A stretch of DNA of 64,000 nucleotides from Catellatospora sp. KI3 (lineage in GTDB: Bacteria; Actinomycetota; Actinomycetes; Mycobacteriales; Micromonosporaceae): the NCBI RefSeq assembly GCF_029948125.1, contig NZ_JASAMB010000003.1:248001-312000 (forward strand), read 5' to 3'. The notes under the pieces were generated by a model. That model was not told the DNA's origin, searched no databases, and saw nothing but the letters and a program-made list of their open reading frames with translations. Position 1 is the first letter of the stretch; the number at the start of each line of letters is the position of its first letter. Below are positions 36,348 through 45,176 of this stretch, one piece after another. The translations under genes and the position numbers were made by a program.

Positions 36348-37523
36348 TTACCCGGTGACGCCCAGGGCCATGATCGCGGCGTCGTCGTCGAGGTCGGCGC
36401 CGAACCCGCCGAGCAGGCCGGCCAGGGCGGCGACGGCCGCCGCGGCAGAAGCGGGCGCGATCGAGGCCGCGAACTCCAGCAGGGCTTCGTGGCCGTAGCG
36501 GCCGGCGTCGTCGGTGCGCGCGTCGGTGAGGCCGTCGGTGTACAGGATCAACGTGTCGCCTGGACGCAGCATGAGCGTATGGGCCGTGAACCGCAGCCCG
36601 GCGAACATGCCCACCAGCGGCCCTCCGCTGGTCGGCACGTAGTCGGCGGCGCCCGCCGCGGTCAGCAGCAGCGCCGGCGGGTGGCCCCCGCCCGTGACCG
36701 TCACCCGGCGGCCCTCGCCGGTCGGGGGGCCGAGGACGCCGAACACGACGGTGCAGGAGCGGTGATCGCCGGACAGGTACTCCTGGTACAGCACCGTGTT
36801 GAGGTTGCTCAGCACCTCACCCGGGTCGGGGTCGTAGACCGCCGCGGCCCGCAGCGTGTAGCGGGCCAGCGCGGTGACGGCGGCGGCTTCGACGCCTTTG
36901 CCGCACACGTCGCCAAGGAAGAACCCCCACCGGTCGCCGTCGAGCGGGAACAGGTCGTAGAAGTCGCCGCCGACCTCATCAGCCGACGCCGCCTGGTAAT
37001 GCGCCGCGACGTCCATCCCCGGCGGCGCCGCGAGCTTCCGCGGGAGCAGGCTGCGTTGCAGGCTGGCGACCAGCTTCTGCAGGCGCTGGCGATCCTGGTG
37101 GGCGGCCTGTTCGGCGGCTTCGGCGGCGCGGCGGGCGCGCAGCAGCTCCTCCTCGTAGGCCCGGCGGTCGCGGGCGTCGTACACGGTGGTCCGGATCAGC
37201 AGCGGCCGGCCGTCGCCGCCGGTCTTCACCGTCGAGCTCACCAGGACCGGCAGTCTCCGGCCGTCCTTGGCACGCAGGTCCAGCGCCACGCCGCCGACCT
37301 CGCCCTGCATGGTCAGCAGAGGTGCGTAGTGCGTCTCGTAGTAGATCCGGCCGCCGACGGTGAGCAGGTCGCTGAACCGGCGCAGGCCGACGACCTCGTC
37401 ACGGCCGTACCCCAGCCAGCTCAGCAACGTCCGGTTGATCCTGGCGACGGTCCCGTCGAGCAGGGTCGACACGTTGCCGCACGGGGCGTCTTCATACAGG
37501 TCGTCGGTGCTGTCTTCGAGCAT
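36348..37523 (-). CDS. rsbP: PAS-PP2C phosphatase, RsbP-like
   Basis: The 391-residue protein has an N-terminal PAS-type domain (about 10-120), a coiled-coil linker (about 122-165, EEELLRARRAAEAAEQAAHQ) and a SpoIIE/PP2C phosphatase domain (about 180-391). Metal-binding acidic motifs are visible: GGDFYDLF, GDVCGKG, YTDGLTDA and DDDAAIMAL. This is the exact layout of Bacillus RsbP, which dephosphorylates an anti-anti-sigma factor when energy falls. The gene directly upstream encodes an RsbQ-like hydrolase, the known activator of RsbP. The anti-sigma partners are not in the window. It is the second gene of a two-gene operon. Confidence 0.85.
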   Translation of the reverse strand: MLEDSTDDLYEDAPCGNVSTLLDGTVARINRTLLSWLGYGRDEVVGLRRFSDLLTVGGRIYYETHYAPLLTMQGEVGGVALDLRAKDGRRLPVLVSSTVKTGGDGRPLLIRTTVYDARDRRAYEEELLRARRAAEAAEQAAHQDRQRLQKLVASLQRSLLPRKLAAPPGMDVAAHYQAASADEVGGDFYDLFPLDGDRWGFFLGDVCGKGVEAAAVTALARYTLRAAAVYDPDPGEVLSNLNTVLYQEYLSGDHRSCTVVFGVLGPPTGEGRRVTVTGGGHPPALLLTAAGAADYVPTSGGPLVGMFAGLRFTAHTLMLRPGDTLILYTDGLTDARTDDAGRYGHEALLEFAASIAPASAAAAVAALAGLLGGFGADLDDDAAIMALGVTG

Positions 37524-37567
37524 GGCGGGACGTCACATCCGCGCCGGCTCATCGGCCCGCCCCGGGG

Positions 37568-38374
37568 TCACCTGCCTGCTTCTTCCAGGAATCCGCGCAG
37601 TGCCGCGGCGGTGGCCTCGGGGGCGCTGAGCTGCGGACAGTGGCCCGTCGCGGGCAGCGTCACCAGGCGGCTGCCCGTGATGTGCTCCCGCACGTAGGAG
37701 CCTACCTCCGGTGGGGCGATCGCATCGTGGGAGCACTGCAGGATGAGCGTGGGCACGCTGACCCGCGCCAGGTCCGCGCGGTTGTCGGACAGGAACGTCG
37801 CCCGCGCGAAGACGGCGGCCATCGCGGGGTCGGTCCGGCAGAAGCTGTTGGTCAGCTCCTCGCCCAGCTCCGGACGGTCGGGGTTGCCCATGATGACCGG
37901 CGCCATCGTCGCCGACCACCCGAGGTAGTTGCTGTCCAGCGACTCCAGCAGCTCATCGATGTCGGCCCGGCTGAACCCGCCGCGGTAGGCGCCGTCGTCG
38001 AGGTAGCACGGCGACGGCGTGACCAACACCAGCGCGGCGAACCGTTCGGGCTCGCGGTTGGCGGCCAGCACACCCATCATCGCGGCCACCGAGTGGCCCA
38101 CGAACGTGACCGGCGGCAGGGCCAGCTCGCGGCAGAGGTCCAGGATGTCGTCCGCGTATCCGGACAGGGACGCGTAGCGGTCGGCGTCCCACGCGGCCGG
38201 ATCGGAGCGGCCGGATCCCACGTGATCGAACGACACGACGCGATGGTCGACCGCCAGGGCGGGCACGATGCGGCGCCACATGTTCTGGTCGCAACCGAAA
38301 CCGTGGGCGAGCAGCACGACCGGAGCGTCCGCCGGCCCGGTGAAAGTGACATGGTTTCGGGTACGGACGTCCAC
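37568..38374 (-). CDS. rsbQ: RsbQ-like alpha/beta hydrolase
   Basis: The 268-residue alpha/beta hydrolase has the RsbQ/KAI2 pattern: HGFGCDQNMWRRIVPAL, VSFDHVGSGRSD, catalytic Ser in GHSVAAMMG, Asp in CSHDAIA and His in TGHCPQLSAP. In Bacillus, RsbQ binds or hydrolyses a small hydrophobic ligand and activates RsbP through its PAS domain. Here the gene is 44 bp upstream of the RsbP-like gene in the same direction, as in Bacillus. The GTG at 38374 is in frame with the conserved start; an ATG slightly upstream is in another frame. It is divergent from the P450. Confidence 0.87.
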   Translation of the reverse strand: MDVRTRNHVTFTGPADAPVVLLAHGFGCDQNMWRRIVPALAVDHRVVSFDHVGSGRSDPAAWDADRYASLSGYADDILDLCRELALPPVTFVGHSVAAMMGVLAANREPERFAALVLVTPSPCYLDDGAYRGGFSRADIDELLESLDSNYLGWSATMAPVIMGNPDRPELGEELTNSFCRTDPAMAAVFARATFLSDNRADLARVSVPTLILQCSHDAIAPPEVGSYVREHITGSRLVTLPATGHCPQLSAPEATAAALRGFLEEAGR

Positions 38375-38498
38375 GGCCCCATGATCTCACCGGACGCCGC
38401 AGGCCGACGGCGAACCGCACCAACCGGGCCACCCGTTCCCGGCCGGCCGGTACGTTCGTGCAGTTATAGCCGCCGATGACTCGTGCCATACTCCCCGC

Positions 38499-39689
38499 AT
38501 GACAGCGGCGGCCGACAGCCAGACCGGCGATCCACATCAGCTCCTCGCAGGGCTGCGCAGCGCCTCGCCGGCCCATCGCATCCCGCTCGGCCCCGCCAAG
38601 ACCGGCTGGCTGGTCACCCGGCACGCGGACGTCAAGCAGGCGCTCAACGATCCGCGCCTGTCCAAGGCCGCGCTGAAGGAGGTACGGCTGACCGGAAGTC
38701 TGCCGCTGCCGGCCGACGTGCAGGCCGCGACGAGCACCCACATGCTCAATGCCGACCCGCCGCAGCACACCCGGCTGCGGCGGCTGGTGTCGCGGGCGTT
38801 CACCGCCCGGCGGATCGAAGGCTTGCGCCCCCGCGTCGAACAGCTCGCGGGTGAGCTGCTGGACCGGCTGGAGGACAGGCCCGAGGCCGACCTCATCGAC
38901 GACTTCGCGTTCCCGCTGCCGTTCCAGGTGGTCTGCGAGCTGATCGGGCTGCCCGACGTGGACCGCGACGCCTTCCGCGGCTGGACGAACACGATGGTCG
39001 CCGGCGCCGCGGTCGCGCCCGAGCAGACCCACGCGGCCGGCAGGGCCGCCGCCGGGTACGTGGCGCGGCTGCTGGAGCGCAAACGGGCAGAGCCGGACGA
39101 CGCCCTGCTGAGCGGCCTGATCCAGGCCAGCGACGCCGGCGACCGGTTGACCGCGGACGAGCTCAGCTCGATGGTGTTCGTACTGCTGCTCGCCGGGCAC
39201 GAGACCACGGTGAACCTGATCGGCAACACGATCTGCCTGCTGCTGCGGCGACCGGAGCTGATGGCGGCGCTGCGGGCCGACGAGTCGCTGCTGCCTCGGG
39301 TGATCGAGGAGACCCTCCGGTACGAGAGCCCGGTGAAGAACGCGACCCTGCGGCTGACGGTCGCGCCGGTGACCTACGGGGACGTGACCATCCCGGCTGG
39401 GGAGATCGTGGTCCTCTCGCTGATGTCCGCCAACCGCGACGGGGCGTCCTTCACCGACCCCGACGGGTTCGATCCGGGCCGTCCCGACGCCGACCGCCAT
39501 CTCGCCTTCGGCCACGGCATCCACTTCTGCCTCGGCGCACCGGTCGCCCGGCTGGAGGCCCAGGTGGCCGTCGGTGCGCTGCTGCGCCGGTTCCCCGCCC
39601 TCAGCGCTGCGGTGCCGCTGGAGCAGCTGGAGTGGCGGCCGGGCCTGCTCATGCACGGCCCCGTCCACCTGCCGGCCCGGCTGGTCTAG
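38499..39689 (+). CDS. Cytochrome P450
   Basis: The 396-residue soluble bacterial P450 has the oxygen-activation helix motif AGHETTVNLIG, the ExxR pair in EETLRYES and the heme-binding loop FGHGIHFCLGAPVAR with the axial cysteine. It needs a ferredoxin and reductase, neither of which is adjacent. There are no biosynthetic genes next to it, so it may be a xenobiotic or tailoring oxidase; the substrate is unknown. The ATG at 38499 lies 124 bp from the divergent RsbQ gene. Confidence 0.93.
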   Translation: MTAAADSQTGDPHQLLAGLRSASPAHRIPLGPAKTGWLVTRHADVKQALNDPRLSKAALKEVRLTGSLPLPADVQAATSTHMLNADPPQHTRLRRLVSRAFTARRIEGLRPRVEQLAGELLDRLEDRPEADLIDDFAFPLPFQVVCELIGLPDVDRDAFRGWTNTMVAGAAVAPEQTHAAGRAAAGYVARLLERKRAEPDDALLSGLIQASDAGDRLTADELSSMVFVLLLAGHETTVNLIGNTICLLLRRPELMAALRADESLLPRVIEETLRYESPVKNATLRLTVAPVTYGDVTIPAGEIVVLSLMSANRDGASFTDPDGFDPGRPDADRHLAFGHGIHFCLGAPVARLEAQVAVGALLRRFPALSAAVPLEQLEWRPGLLMHGPVHLPARLV

Positions 39690-39738
39690 GCGGCGCCCGC
39701 CGCAGGCAAATCGGTGGACATCGCTCTGCCGGCACGGT

Positions 39739-40623
39739 GTGATCATTGCCGTGCTCGACGTGGTGTGGGACATGGAGACCGGCGATCCCGACGACTTTCT
39801 GACCTTGCTGCTGCTCGCCGGGCATCCCGAGGTCAACCTGCGGGCGGTGACCGTGACGCCCGGGTCACCGGCTCAGATCGGCGTCGTACGCCACGGGCTG
39901 GCGCTGCTGGGGCGCACCGACGTACGGATCGGCGCGTTCAATCTCGCCCACCCCAAGGCGTGCGTGTCGCCGTGGCACTACCGCGTCCTGGGCGAGGTGG
40001 CGCCCTCGCTGGACGCCGAGCCCGGCGGGCGGCTGCTGGCAGAGGTCTGCGACGAGGGGACGACGCTGGTCTGCGGGGGGCCGCTGAAGAACCTGGGCGC
40101 GGCGATCGCCGGCGGCGACCTGCGGCTGGGCACCCTGGTGGCCCAGGGCGGGTTCGCCGGTGAGGGGGTGGTGCCGGCGGACCGGCAGCTCCCGAAGTTC
40201 CGCGGGCTCACGACGTGCCCCACGTACAACCTGAACGGGGACCCGCGGGCGGCGCTGGCCGTCCTGGCCCATCCGGGCATCCGGGAACGCTGGTTCGTGT
40301 CCAAGAACGTGTGCCACGGCGTGGTGTACGACCAGGATCTGCACGAACGCGTCGGCGCCGTCGCCCACCGCGGTCCCGCCCTGGCGCTGATCCACCGCCT
40401 GATGGGGCAGTACCTGGCGCAGCACCCGGACGGCAAGAAGTTCCACGATCCGCTCGCCGCCTGCTGCGCGATCGACCGGGGCGTCGGCACCTGGGCGCAG
40501 GTCGAGATCTACCGAGCCGGCAACGAGTGGGGCGCCCGCCCCGCCGCCGACACGCACACCTCGATCATCACGGACTACGACCCGCACCGGTTCTTCGACA
40601 TCCTCACGCGCAGCCGCACCTAG
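39739..40623 (+). CDS. Inosine/uridine-preferring nucleoside hydrolase-family protein
   Basis: The 294-residue protein begins with DVVWDMETGDPDDF, the calcium-binding aspartate cluster of nucleoside hydrolases (usually DTDxGxDD; here one Asp is Glu and the spacing fits). It also carries family features NLRAVTVTPG, CGGPLKNLGAAI and KFHDPLAACCAI. Such enzymes split N-ribosides into base and ribose. A GTG at 39739 was chosen because the cluster follows at once; no clear ribosome-binding site is seen. The Asp-to-Glu change may alter specificity. It follows the P450 by 49 bp and could be co-transcribed. Confidence 0.82.
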   Translation: MIIAVLDVVWDMETGDPDDFLTLLLLAGHPEVNLRAVTVTPGSPAQIGVVRHGLALLGRTDVRIGAFNLAHPKACVSPWHYRVLGEVAPSLDAEPGGRLLAEVCDEGTTLVCGGPLKNLGAAIAGGDLRLGTLVAQGGFAGEGVVPADRQLPKFRGLTTCPTYNLNGDPRAALAVLAHPGIRERWFVSKNVCHGVVYDQDLHERVGAVAHRGPALALIHRLMGQYLAQHPDGKKFHDPLAACCAIDRGVGTWAQVEIYRAGNEWGARPAADTHTSIITDYDPHRFFDILTRSRT

Positions 40624-40814
40624 GCCGCCGCCGCCGAAGCCGGTGCCTCGGCACGGCGTGCCACCGACCTTCAACCGAGGTTCCTAGGATGCCTAGCGGG
40701 TGTGAGCTTGACCCCGGCCGGAGAATCCCTCCGAGCCGTGTCGATCGGAGGGCCGCTCGTTCGACCTGTGTCGGGTGAGGCCGACAGGCGGCCCGCCCGG
40801 GTGAGGAGAGTGCG

Positions 40815-41186
40815 ATGGCGAAGTACATGCTGATCATGCGGGGCACCGACGAGTCGAACGCCGCCATGATGGCCGACCTCGAGAACATGATCACCGCGAC
40901 CCGCCAGTTCATCGACGACATGGCCAAGGCCGGTGCCTACGTCGCGGCCGAAGGGCTGGACGATCCCGGCCAGGGGGTCGTGGTCGACTTCAGCGGCGAG
41001 ACGCCGGTGGTGACCGACGGCCCGTACGGGGAGACGAGGGAGCTGTTCGGCGGCTTCTTCCTGGTCGACGTCGCCTCGAAGGAGGAGGCGGTCCAGTGGG
41101 CCAAGCGGGTCCCGGCGGCGCCCGGGTCGAAGATCGAGGTCCGGCGGGTGCCCGAGGGTGACGAGGTGCCGCAGGTCGGCGAGTGA
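40815..41186 (+). CDS. YCII/DGPF-domain protein
   Basis: The 123-residue protein has the YCII signature PVVTDGPYGETRELFGGFFLVDV and the opening MAKYMLIMRG. These small dimeric proteins with an unknown active site often accompany ECF sigma factors, though none is adjacent here. GAGGAGAG lies before the ATG. The 190 bp upstream hold no other gene, and a strong hairpin follows, so it is monocistronic. Confidence 0.88.
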   Translation: MAKYMLIMRGTDESNAAMMADLENMITATRQFIDDMAKAGAYVAAEGLDDPGQGVVVDFSGETPVVTDGPYGETRELFGGFFLVDVASKEEAVQWAKRVPAAPGSKIEVRRVPEGDEVPQVGE

Positions 41187-41194
41187 CCCGCGGG

Positions 41195-41228
41195 CCCGCG
41201 TGGTCGCAGGTGACCGCGACCACGCGGG
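41195..41228 (+). terminator. Hairpin terminator of the YCII gene
   Basis: A perfect 13-bp stem (41195-41207 with 41216-41228) closes an 8-nt loop 8 bp after the stop codon. Confidence 0.7.
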
Positions 41229-41296
41229 TCGGTACGACGCGCCGCCGTGTAGCCGCTCTGTAGCGGCCGTGGAGACAGGCCTGCTTCGATTGTCCT

Positions 41297-42391
41297 ATGC
41301 AGACTCTGCTCGCTGGAGTGGTGCTCACTCTCATCGCGGCGCTCGGCACCGTCCCGGCCGCCGGGCATGCGGCGGCGGTCCTGGACCCCACCGACGAATC
41401 GCAGGACTTCCGGTTCCCGGGCGCGGACACCATCGCCCTGCACGACGGGTCCGGCCAGTACATCACCTACGGCGCCAGCGCCCACGGACGCAACGTCCCG
41501 TACGCGGTCTCCGGCTCGGGCGACGAGGTCGGCACCTCGCCGGTCATCGCGGGCGACGCCATGCCCGGCGGCGGCGGCGCCTGGGTCGAGCCCGGCTCGG
41601 GCATCTGGACCCCCGGCGCCTGGTACCACGTCAAGGACGGCGTCGGCCGCTACTACCTGTTCTACACCGCCACCCGGCGCGACGACGACGGCCGCAAGTG
41701 CGTCGGCGTCGCCCGCTCGCAGAACCCGTTCGGCGGCTTCGTCGCCGAGGACGACCCCATCGCGTGCCCCGACAAGGGCAACCGGTGGGCGCTGGACGCC
41801 GACGTCACCGCCGGCCCCGAGGGGGCCGTGTGGATGACGTGGCGCGACGGGCAGCGGGCCGAGGGCCAGGAGTCCGCGCTGTCGGTGATGATGCTGAAGT
41901 TCAACGGCAACGGCACCGTCGACCGCAACTCCGATCCGGTGGTCATCCTCCGCAGCGACAACCTGGCCTGGGCCAAGTACCGCGACACCAGCGGCGTGAC
42001 CGTGATCGAGAACCCGAGCGCGCTCTACCACAACGGCTCCTGGTACCTGTTCTACTCCGGCAACAGCTGGAGTGAGAACTACTACTCGACCGGCATCGCG
42101 TTCTGCGGCGACCGGATCGACGACGGGCTGTGCTCGCCGATGCCGGGCCCGAACCGGGCCTGGTTCTCGTACTCGGGTCCAGCCGCGCACCTGCCCGACG
42201 ACCTGCGCAGGTACGGGCTGCCCGGCAACAGGCGGGGCCCGGGCGCCATGGACGTCTACCGCGCCCGCGACGGCAAGCCGTGGGTCACCTGGAACTACCT
42301 CGCCGACGACGGCAGCGGGCGGCGCAGCCGCACCGGCCGGCTCGTCATCACCGGCTCCGGCGCCGCCGCCGACTTCAAGGTCCAGCTCTGA
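41297..42391 (+). CDS. Secreted GH43-like five-bladed propeller protein
   Basis: The 364-residue protein has a signal peptide (about 1-26, ending GHAA) and repeated beta-propeller blades such as YHVKDGVGRYYLFYTATRR, GSWYLFYSGNSW and PWVTWNYLA, as in family 43 and related glycosidases. Candidate acidic residues are Asp174 in WALDADV and the Glu in VIENPSALY, but the first GH43 aspartate is not in a standard HDP context, so catalytic competence is uncertain. It could act on arabinan or xylan outside the cell. It is 40 bp upstream of a secreted nuclease-like gene in the same direction. Confidence 0.7.
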   Translation: MQTLLAGVVLTLIAALGTVPAAGHAAAVLDPTDESQDFRFPGADTIALHDGSGQYITYGASAHGRNVPYAVSGSGDEVGTSPVIAGDAMPGGGGAWVEPGSGIWTPGAWYHVKDGVGRYYLFYTATRRDDDGRKCVGVARSQNPFGGFVAEDDPIACPDKGNRWALDADVTAGPEGAVWMTWRDGQRAEGQESALSVMMLKFNGNGTVDRNSDPVVILRSDNLAWAKYRDTSGVTVIENPSALYHNGSWYLFYSGNSWSENYYSTGIAFCGDRIDDGLCSPMPGPNRAWFSYSGPAAHLPDDLRRYGLPGNRRGPGAMDVYRARDGKPWVTWNYLADDGSGRRSRTGRLVITGSGAAADFKVQL

Positions 42392-42431
42392 ATCCGGGCC
42401 CGAGCAGCCACAGCAGAAGGGGAGTCACCAG

Positions 42432-43301
42432 ATGAAACCGAGAAGGATCCGACTATCGATCGCCCTGGCCGGCGCGGTGGCCATGCTGGCGACCGTGGTG
42501 CCGGCCGCGCCCGCGCAGGCGGCGAACGCGGTGTTCCGGGCCGGCACGCTCAACATCTACAACGGGCTGACCCACGCCCAGTTCCTGGCGGACCTGCAGC
42601 TGATCACGTCGAAGGCCGACCTGGTCGGTCTCAACGAGGTCAACGCCCGCAAGGACTTCCTGATCGACTGGGCGCAGAACAACGGCTGGTGGTTCTACGC
42701 CCCCGCACCGTCGCAGGCCGAGAACGAGGCGCTGCTGGCCAGGAAGAGCATGTTCGACGTGCTGGACAGGGGGTCGGACTTCGTCTGCGACACCAACGGC
42801 CCCGACGAGGTGCCGCCGGCCCGCTACAACAACTGGGTCAAGTACCGGCACAAGGCCAGCGGGCGCGTGGTCTTCCACCTCAACTTCCACGCCAACGCCA
42901 GCATCGAGGAGAACGGCCGCCCCGTCGACATCCCGCGCACCCAGTGCGCCGAGCAGCAGTTCCAGGCGATCAAGAGCCTGGCGGCACGGAAGAAGGACGA
43001 GGGGCAGGTCATCGTCAGCGGCGACCTGAACGTCGACTTCAGCGCCGACCGGGCCGTCGGCTACGCGAACTTCCCGTGGCGGGTCTTCGAGGCCAACCAG
43101 CTGCCGAACCTGCGCTCGGTCTACAACCTGTTCGGCGAGCGCGGCACCGGCACGCACGGCAACCGGCACATCGACTACATCTACTTCTGGAAGCGGGTCG
43201 AGGACCATCAGCTGATGTGGATGACCGACTACGGGCTGGTCGTCAACACCAACTCCGACCACAGGGGCGTGGTGGCCGACTTCGCCATCGACATCGCCTG
43301 A
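42432..43301 (+). CDS. Secreted endonuclease/exonuclease/phosphatase-family protein
   Basis: The 289-residue protein has a signal peptide (about 1-31, ending AQAA) and a DNase I-like fold: GTLNIYNG, LVGLNEVNAR (metal-binding Glu), SGDLNVDFS, GNRHIDYIYF and NSDHRGVVADF (catalytic Asp-His). Members hydrolyse phosphodiesters in nucleic acids or phospholipids; from sequence alone a secreted DNase or phosphodiesterase is most likely. The ATG at 42432 is preceded by GGGGAG. It may share a transcript with the GH43-like gene and is followed by a terminator. Confidence 0.83.
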   Translation: MKPRRIRLSIALAGAVAMLATVVPAAPAQAANAVFRAGTLNIYNGLTHAQFLADLQLITSKADLVGLNEVNARKDFLIDWAQNNGWWFYAPAPSQAENEALLARKSMFDVLDRGSDFVCDTNGPDEVPPARYNNWVKYRHKASGRVVFHLNFHANASIEENGRPVDIPRTQCAEQQFQAIKSLAARKKDEGQVIVSGDLNVDFSADRAVGYANFPWRVFEANQLPNLRSVYNLFGERGTGTHGNRHIDYIYFWKRVEDHQLMWMTDYGLVVNTNSDHRGVVADFAIDIA

Positions 43302-43305
43302 CGCC

Positions 43306-43333
43306 GAGGCGGCCCGGACCCCCGGGCCGCCTC
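43306..43333 (+). terminator. Hairpin terminator of the secreted nuclease-like gene
   Basis: A perfect 12-bp stem (43306-43317 with 43322-43333) with a 4-nt loop begins 5 bp after the stop codon. Confidence 0.72.
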
Positions 43334-43415
43334 TCCCGGCGGCGGAGCCCGCCGGCGGCTCTGCCGTCAGCGAACTCGGCTGTCCGGCGGCGGCGGGCCT
43401 GGTTATAAAGGAGCC

Positions 43416-43799
43416 ATGTCGAATCCCGCCGAGCGTGCCCGCTTCCAGGAGATCCCGCGTCGGGTGCTGCTGCGTTCGGCGCTGGGGGAGTCGCTGCGGC
43501 GGCTGCGCCTGGCGCAGGGGCGGACGCTGGCCGAGGTCGCGGTGGCGGCGCGGATCTCGATGCCGTACCTGTCCGAGGTCGAGCGCGGGCTGAAGGAGAT
43601 CTCCTCGGAGGTGCTCGCGGCGCTGTGCGCGGCGCTGGGCATCGAGCTGCCGGACCTGCTCGTCGACGTCGCCTTCCACCTGTCGGCGACCCGGGTGACG
43701 GCCGTCGCGCTGCCGGAGCGCCGTGCGGCCGCGGTGCACCTGGACGTCGCGGTGCCGCCGACCCGGCGGGCCGGCGACACCTACGCCCTGGCGGCCTAG
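43416..43799 (+). CDS. XRE-family regulator, PopR/ClgR-like, with ssrA-like tail
   Basis: The 127-residue protein has a Cro/C1-type helix-turn-helix (about 22-78; [37 protein letters not shown]), the form found in ClgR and PopR, which control clp genes in actinomycetes. It ends in TYALAA. The last five residues YALAA equal the end of the E. coli ssrA degradation tag, and PopR is known to be degraded by ClpP through its C-terminal alanines. Two clpP genes lie convergently downstream and share the CTAG at the stops. AAAGGAG precedes the ATG. Assignment as PopR-like is by features and context. Confidence 0.82.
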   Translation: MSNPAERARFQEIPRRVLLRSALGESLRRLRLAQGRTLAEVAVAARISMPYLSEVERGLKEISSEVLAALCAALGIELPDLLVDVAFHLSATRVTAVALPERRAAAVHLDVAVPPTRRAGDTYALAA

Positions 43800-44419
43800 C
43801 CCGCCGGGGTCGTCTTCACGGTCGAGATGACCTGGTCGGCCAGGCCGTACGCGACGGCTTCGGCGGCGCTGAACGTCTTGTGCCGGTCGAGGTCGTGCCG
43901 GATCTTCTGCGCGGGGTGGCCGGTGTGCCGGCTGAGGATGCCGTCCATCTCGGCCCGCACCCGGGACACGTCGCGGGCCCGGATCGCCAGGTCCGGCAGT
44001 GTGCCCTGGGCGACGTCGAAGGAGCCCTCCTCGGTGGAGGGCTGGTGGAGGACGACCTTGGCGTGCCGCAGCACCGACCGCTTGCCGGCCGTCCCGGCGG
44101 CCAGCAGCACGGCGGCGGCCGAGGACGCCTGCCCGACGCAGAGGGTGGCGACGTCGGGCCGGACGTACTGCATGGTGTCGTAGATCGCGGTCAGCGCGCT
44201 GTAGGAGCCGCCCCGGGAGTTGATGTAGAACGAGATGTCCAGGTCGGCGCTCTCGGACTGCAGGTGCAGCAGCTGCGCGATGATGACGTTGGCGACGTCG
44301 TCGTTGATCTCGGTGCCGAGGAAGACGATCCGCTCCGACAGCAGCCGCGAGTAGATGTCGAAGGCGCGCTCGCCGCGCGAGGTGCGCTCGACGACCGTGG
44401 GGATCGTGTACTGGCCCAT
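43796..44419 (-). CDS. clpP: ClpP-family serine protease, second of the pair
   Basis: The 207-residue ClpP subunit has a complete catalytic triad: Ser100 in VGQASSAA, His125 in VVLHQP and Asp176 in IRHDLDR. The N terminus is short, as in actinomycete ClpP, and a sharp [17 protein letters not shown] turn marks the handle region. It forms a pair with the ClpP at 44424, 4 bp upstream, as clpP3-clpP4 do in Streptomyces, and probably assembles into a mixed tetradecamer that works with ClpX or ClpC. Unlike ClpP1/ClpP2, the second pair is normally induced only when the first fails. Confidence 0.92.
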   Translation of the reverse strand: MGQYTIPTVVERTSRGERAFDIYSRLLSERIVFLGTEINDDVANVIIAQLLHLQSESADLDISFYINSRGGSYSALTAIYDTMQYVRPDVATLCVGQASSAAAVLLAAGTAGKRSVLRHAKVVLHQPSTEEGSFDVAQGTLPDLAIRARDVSRVRAEMDGILSRHTGHPAQKIRHDLDRHKTFSAAEAVAYGLADQVISTVKTTPAG

Positions 44420-44423
44420 CGCG

Positions 44424-45020
44424 CTACACCCCCATCCGCTGCTTGACCGCGTGCGGGCGGATGTCGTCGAGGTGCGCGACGATGTGGTCGACCATGCCGT
44501 AGTCGAGCGCCTCCTGCGCGCTGAACCAGCGGTCGCGCTGCCCGTCCTCGACGATCGTGGCGACCGGGCGGCCGGTGTGCCCGGCGGTCAGCGTGCTCAT
44601 CAGGTTGCTGAGCCGGTCCAGCTGCCCGGCGTAGATCTCCACGTCGGCGGCGGTGCCGCCCAGGCCGGCCGAGCCCTGGTGCATCAGGATCTGGGCGCTG
44701 GGCAGCGCGTACCGCTTGCCGGGTGTGCCGGCGCAGAGCAGGAACTGCGCCATGCTGCCCGCCAGCCCCATCGCCACGGTGATCACGTCGTTGGGGATGA
44801 GCCGCATCATGTCGTACACGGCCAGCCCCGCGAGCACGGATCCGCCGCGCGAGTTCAGGTACAGCGCGACGTCGCGGCGCGGGTCCTCGGCGGACAGGGT
44901 CAGCAGCTGGGTGCAGATCCGGTTGGCGATGTCGTCGTCGACGTCGGATCCGAGCACGATGATGCGTTCGTGCATCAGCCGTTTGTTGAGTTCGTCGTCC
45001 AGTGTGGCGGTGCCAGCCAT
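44424..45020 (-). CDS. clpP: ClpP-family serine protease, first of the pair
   Basis: The 198-residue ClpP subunit has Ser89 in GLAGSMAQF, His114 in ILMHQG and Asp159 in VEDGQRD. The Ser motif lacks the usual GQAASMGA wording but retains the reactive Ser-Met. The start ATG at 45020 was chosen over a longer N terminus because AGGAG is correctly placed and ClpP begins close to [17 protein letters not shown]. It is the first gene of the two-gene clpP operon and faces the GT39 gene across 156 bp of divergent promoter region. Confidence 0.92.
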   Translation of the reverse strand: MAGTATLDDELNKRLMHERIIVLGSDVDDDIANRICTQLLTLSAEDPRRDVALYLNSRGGSVLAGLAVYDMMRLIPNDVITVAMGLAGSMAQFLLCAGTPGKRYALPSAQILMHQGSAGLGGTAADVEIYAGQLDRLSNLMSTLTAGHTGRPVATIVEDGQRDRWFSAQEALDYGMVDHIVAHLDDIRPHAVKQRMGV

Positions 45021-45176
45021 GCGGGTGCTCCTGTTCCTCGGGCCGTTCACTCCACGATCAGGCCCGGGCGGGGCGGCGGCCAAGGGGATCTGCTCTCAGC
45101 GACTTAGCCCAGGGCAGATCGGACGTGCTCGCCTGCCGGGCGGTACCGCCGGGGATCCGCTCCGCACGTGACTTAA

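Noticed and set aside
38077-38382. ATG start slightly upstream of the RsbQ-like gene
   Set aside because: It is in a different frame from the conserved hydrolase and gives an arginine/tryptophan-rich product.
43796-45176. ClgR/PopR palindrome (GTTCGC-N-GCGAAC) before the clpP pair
   Set aside because: No such palindrome is visible in 45021-45176. Only a half-site-like GCGAAC occurs near 43370, upstream of the regulator gene, too weak to annotate.
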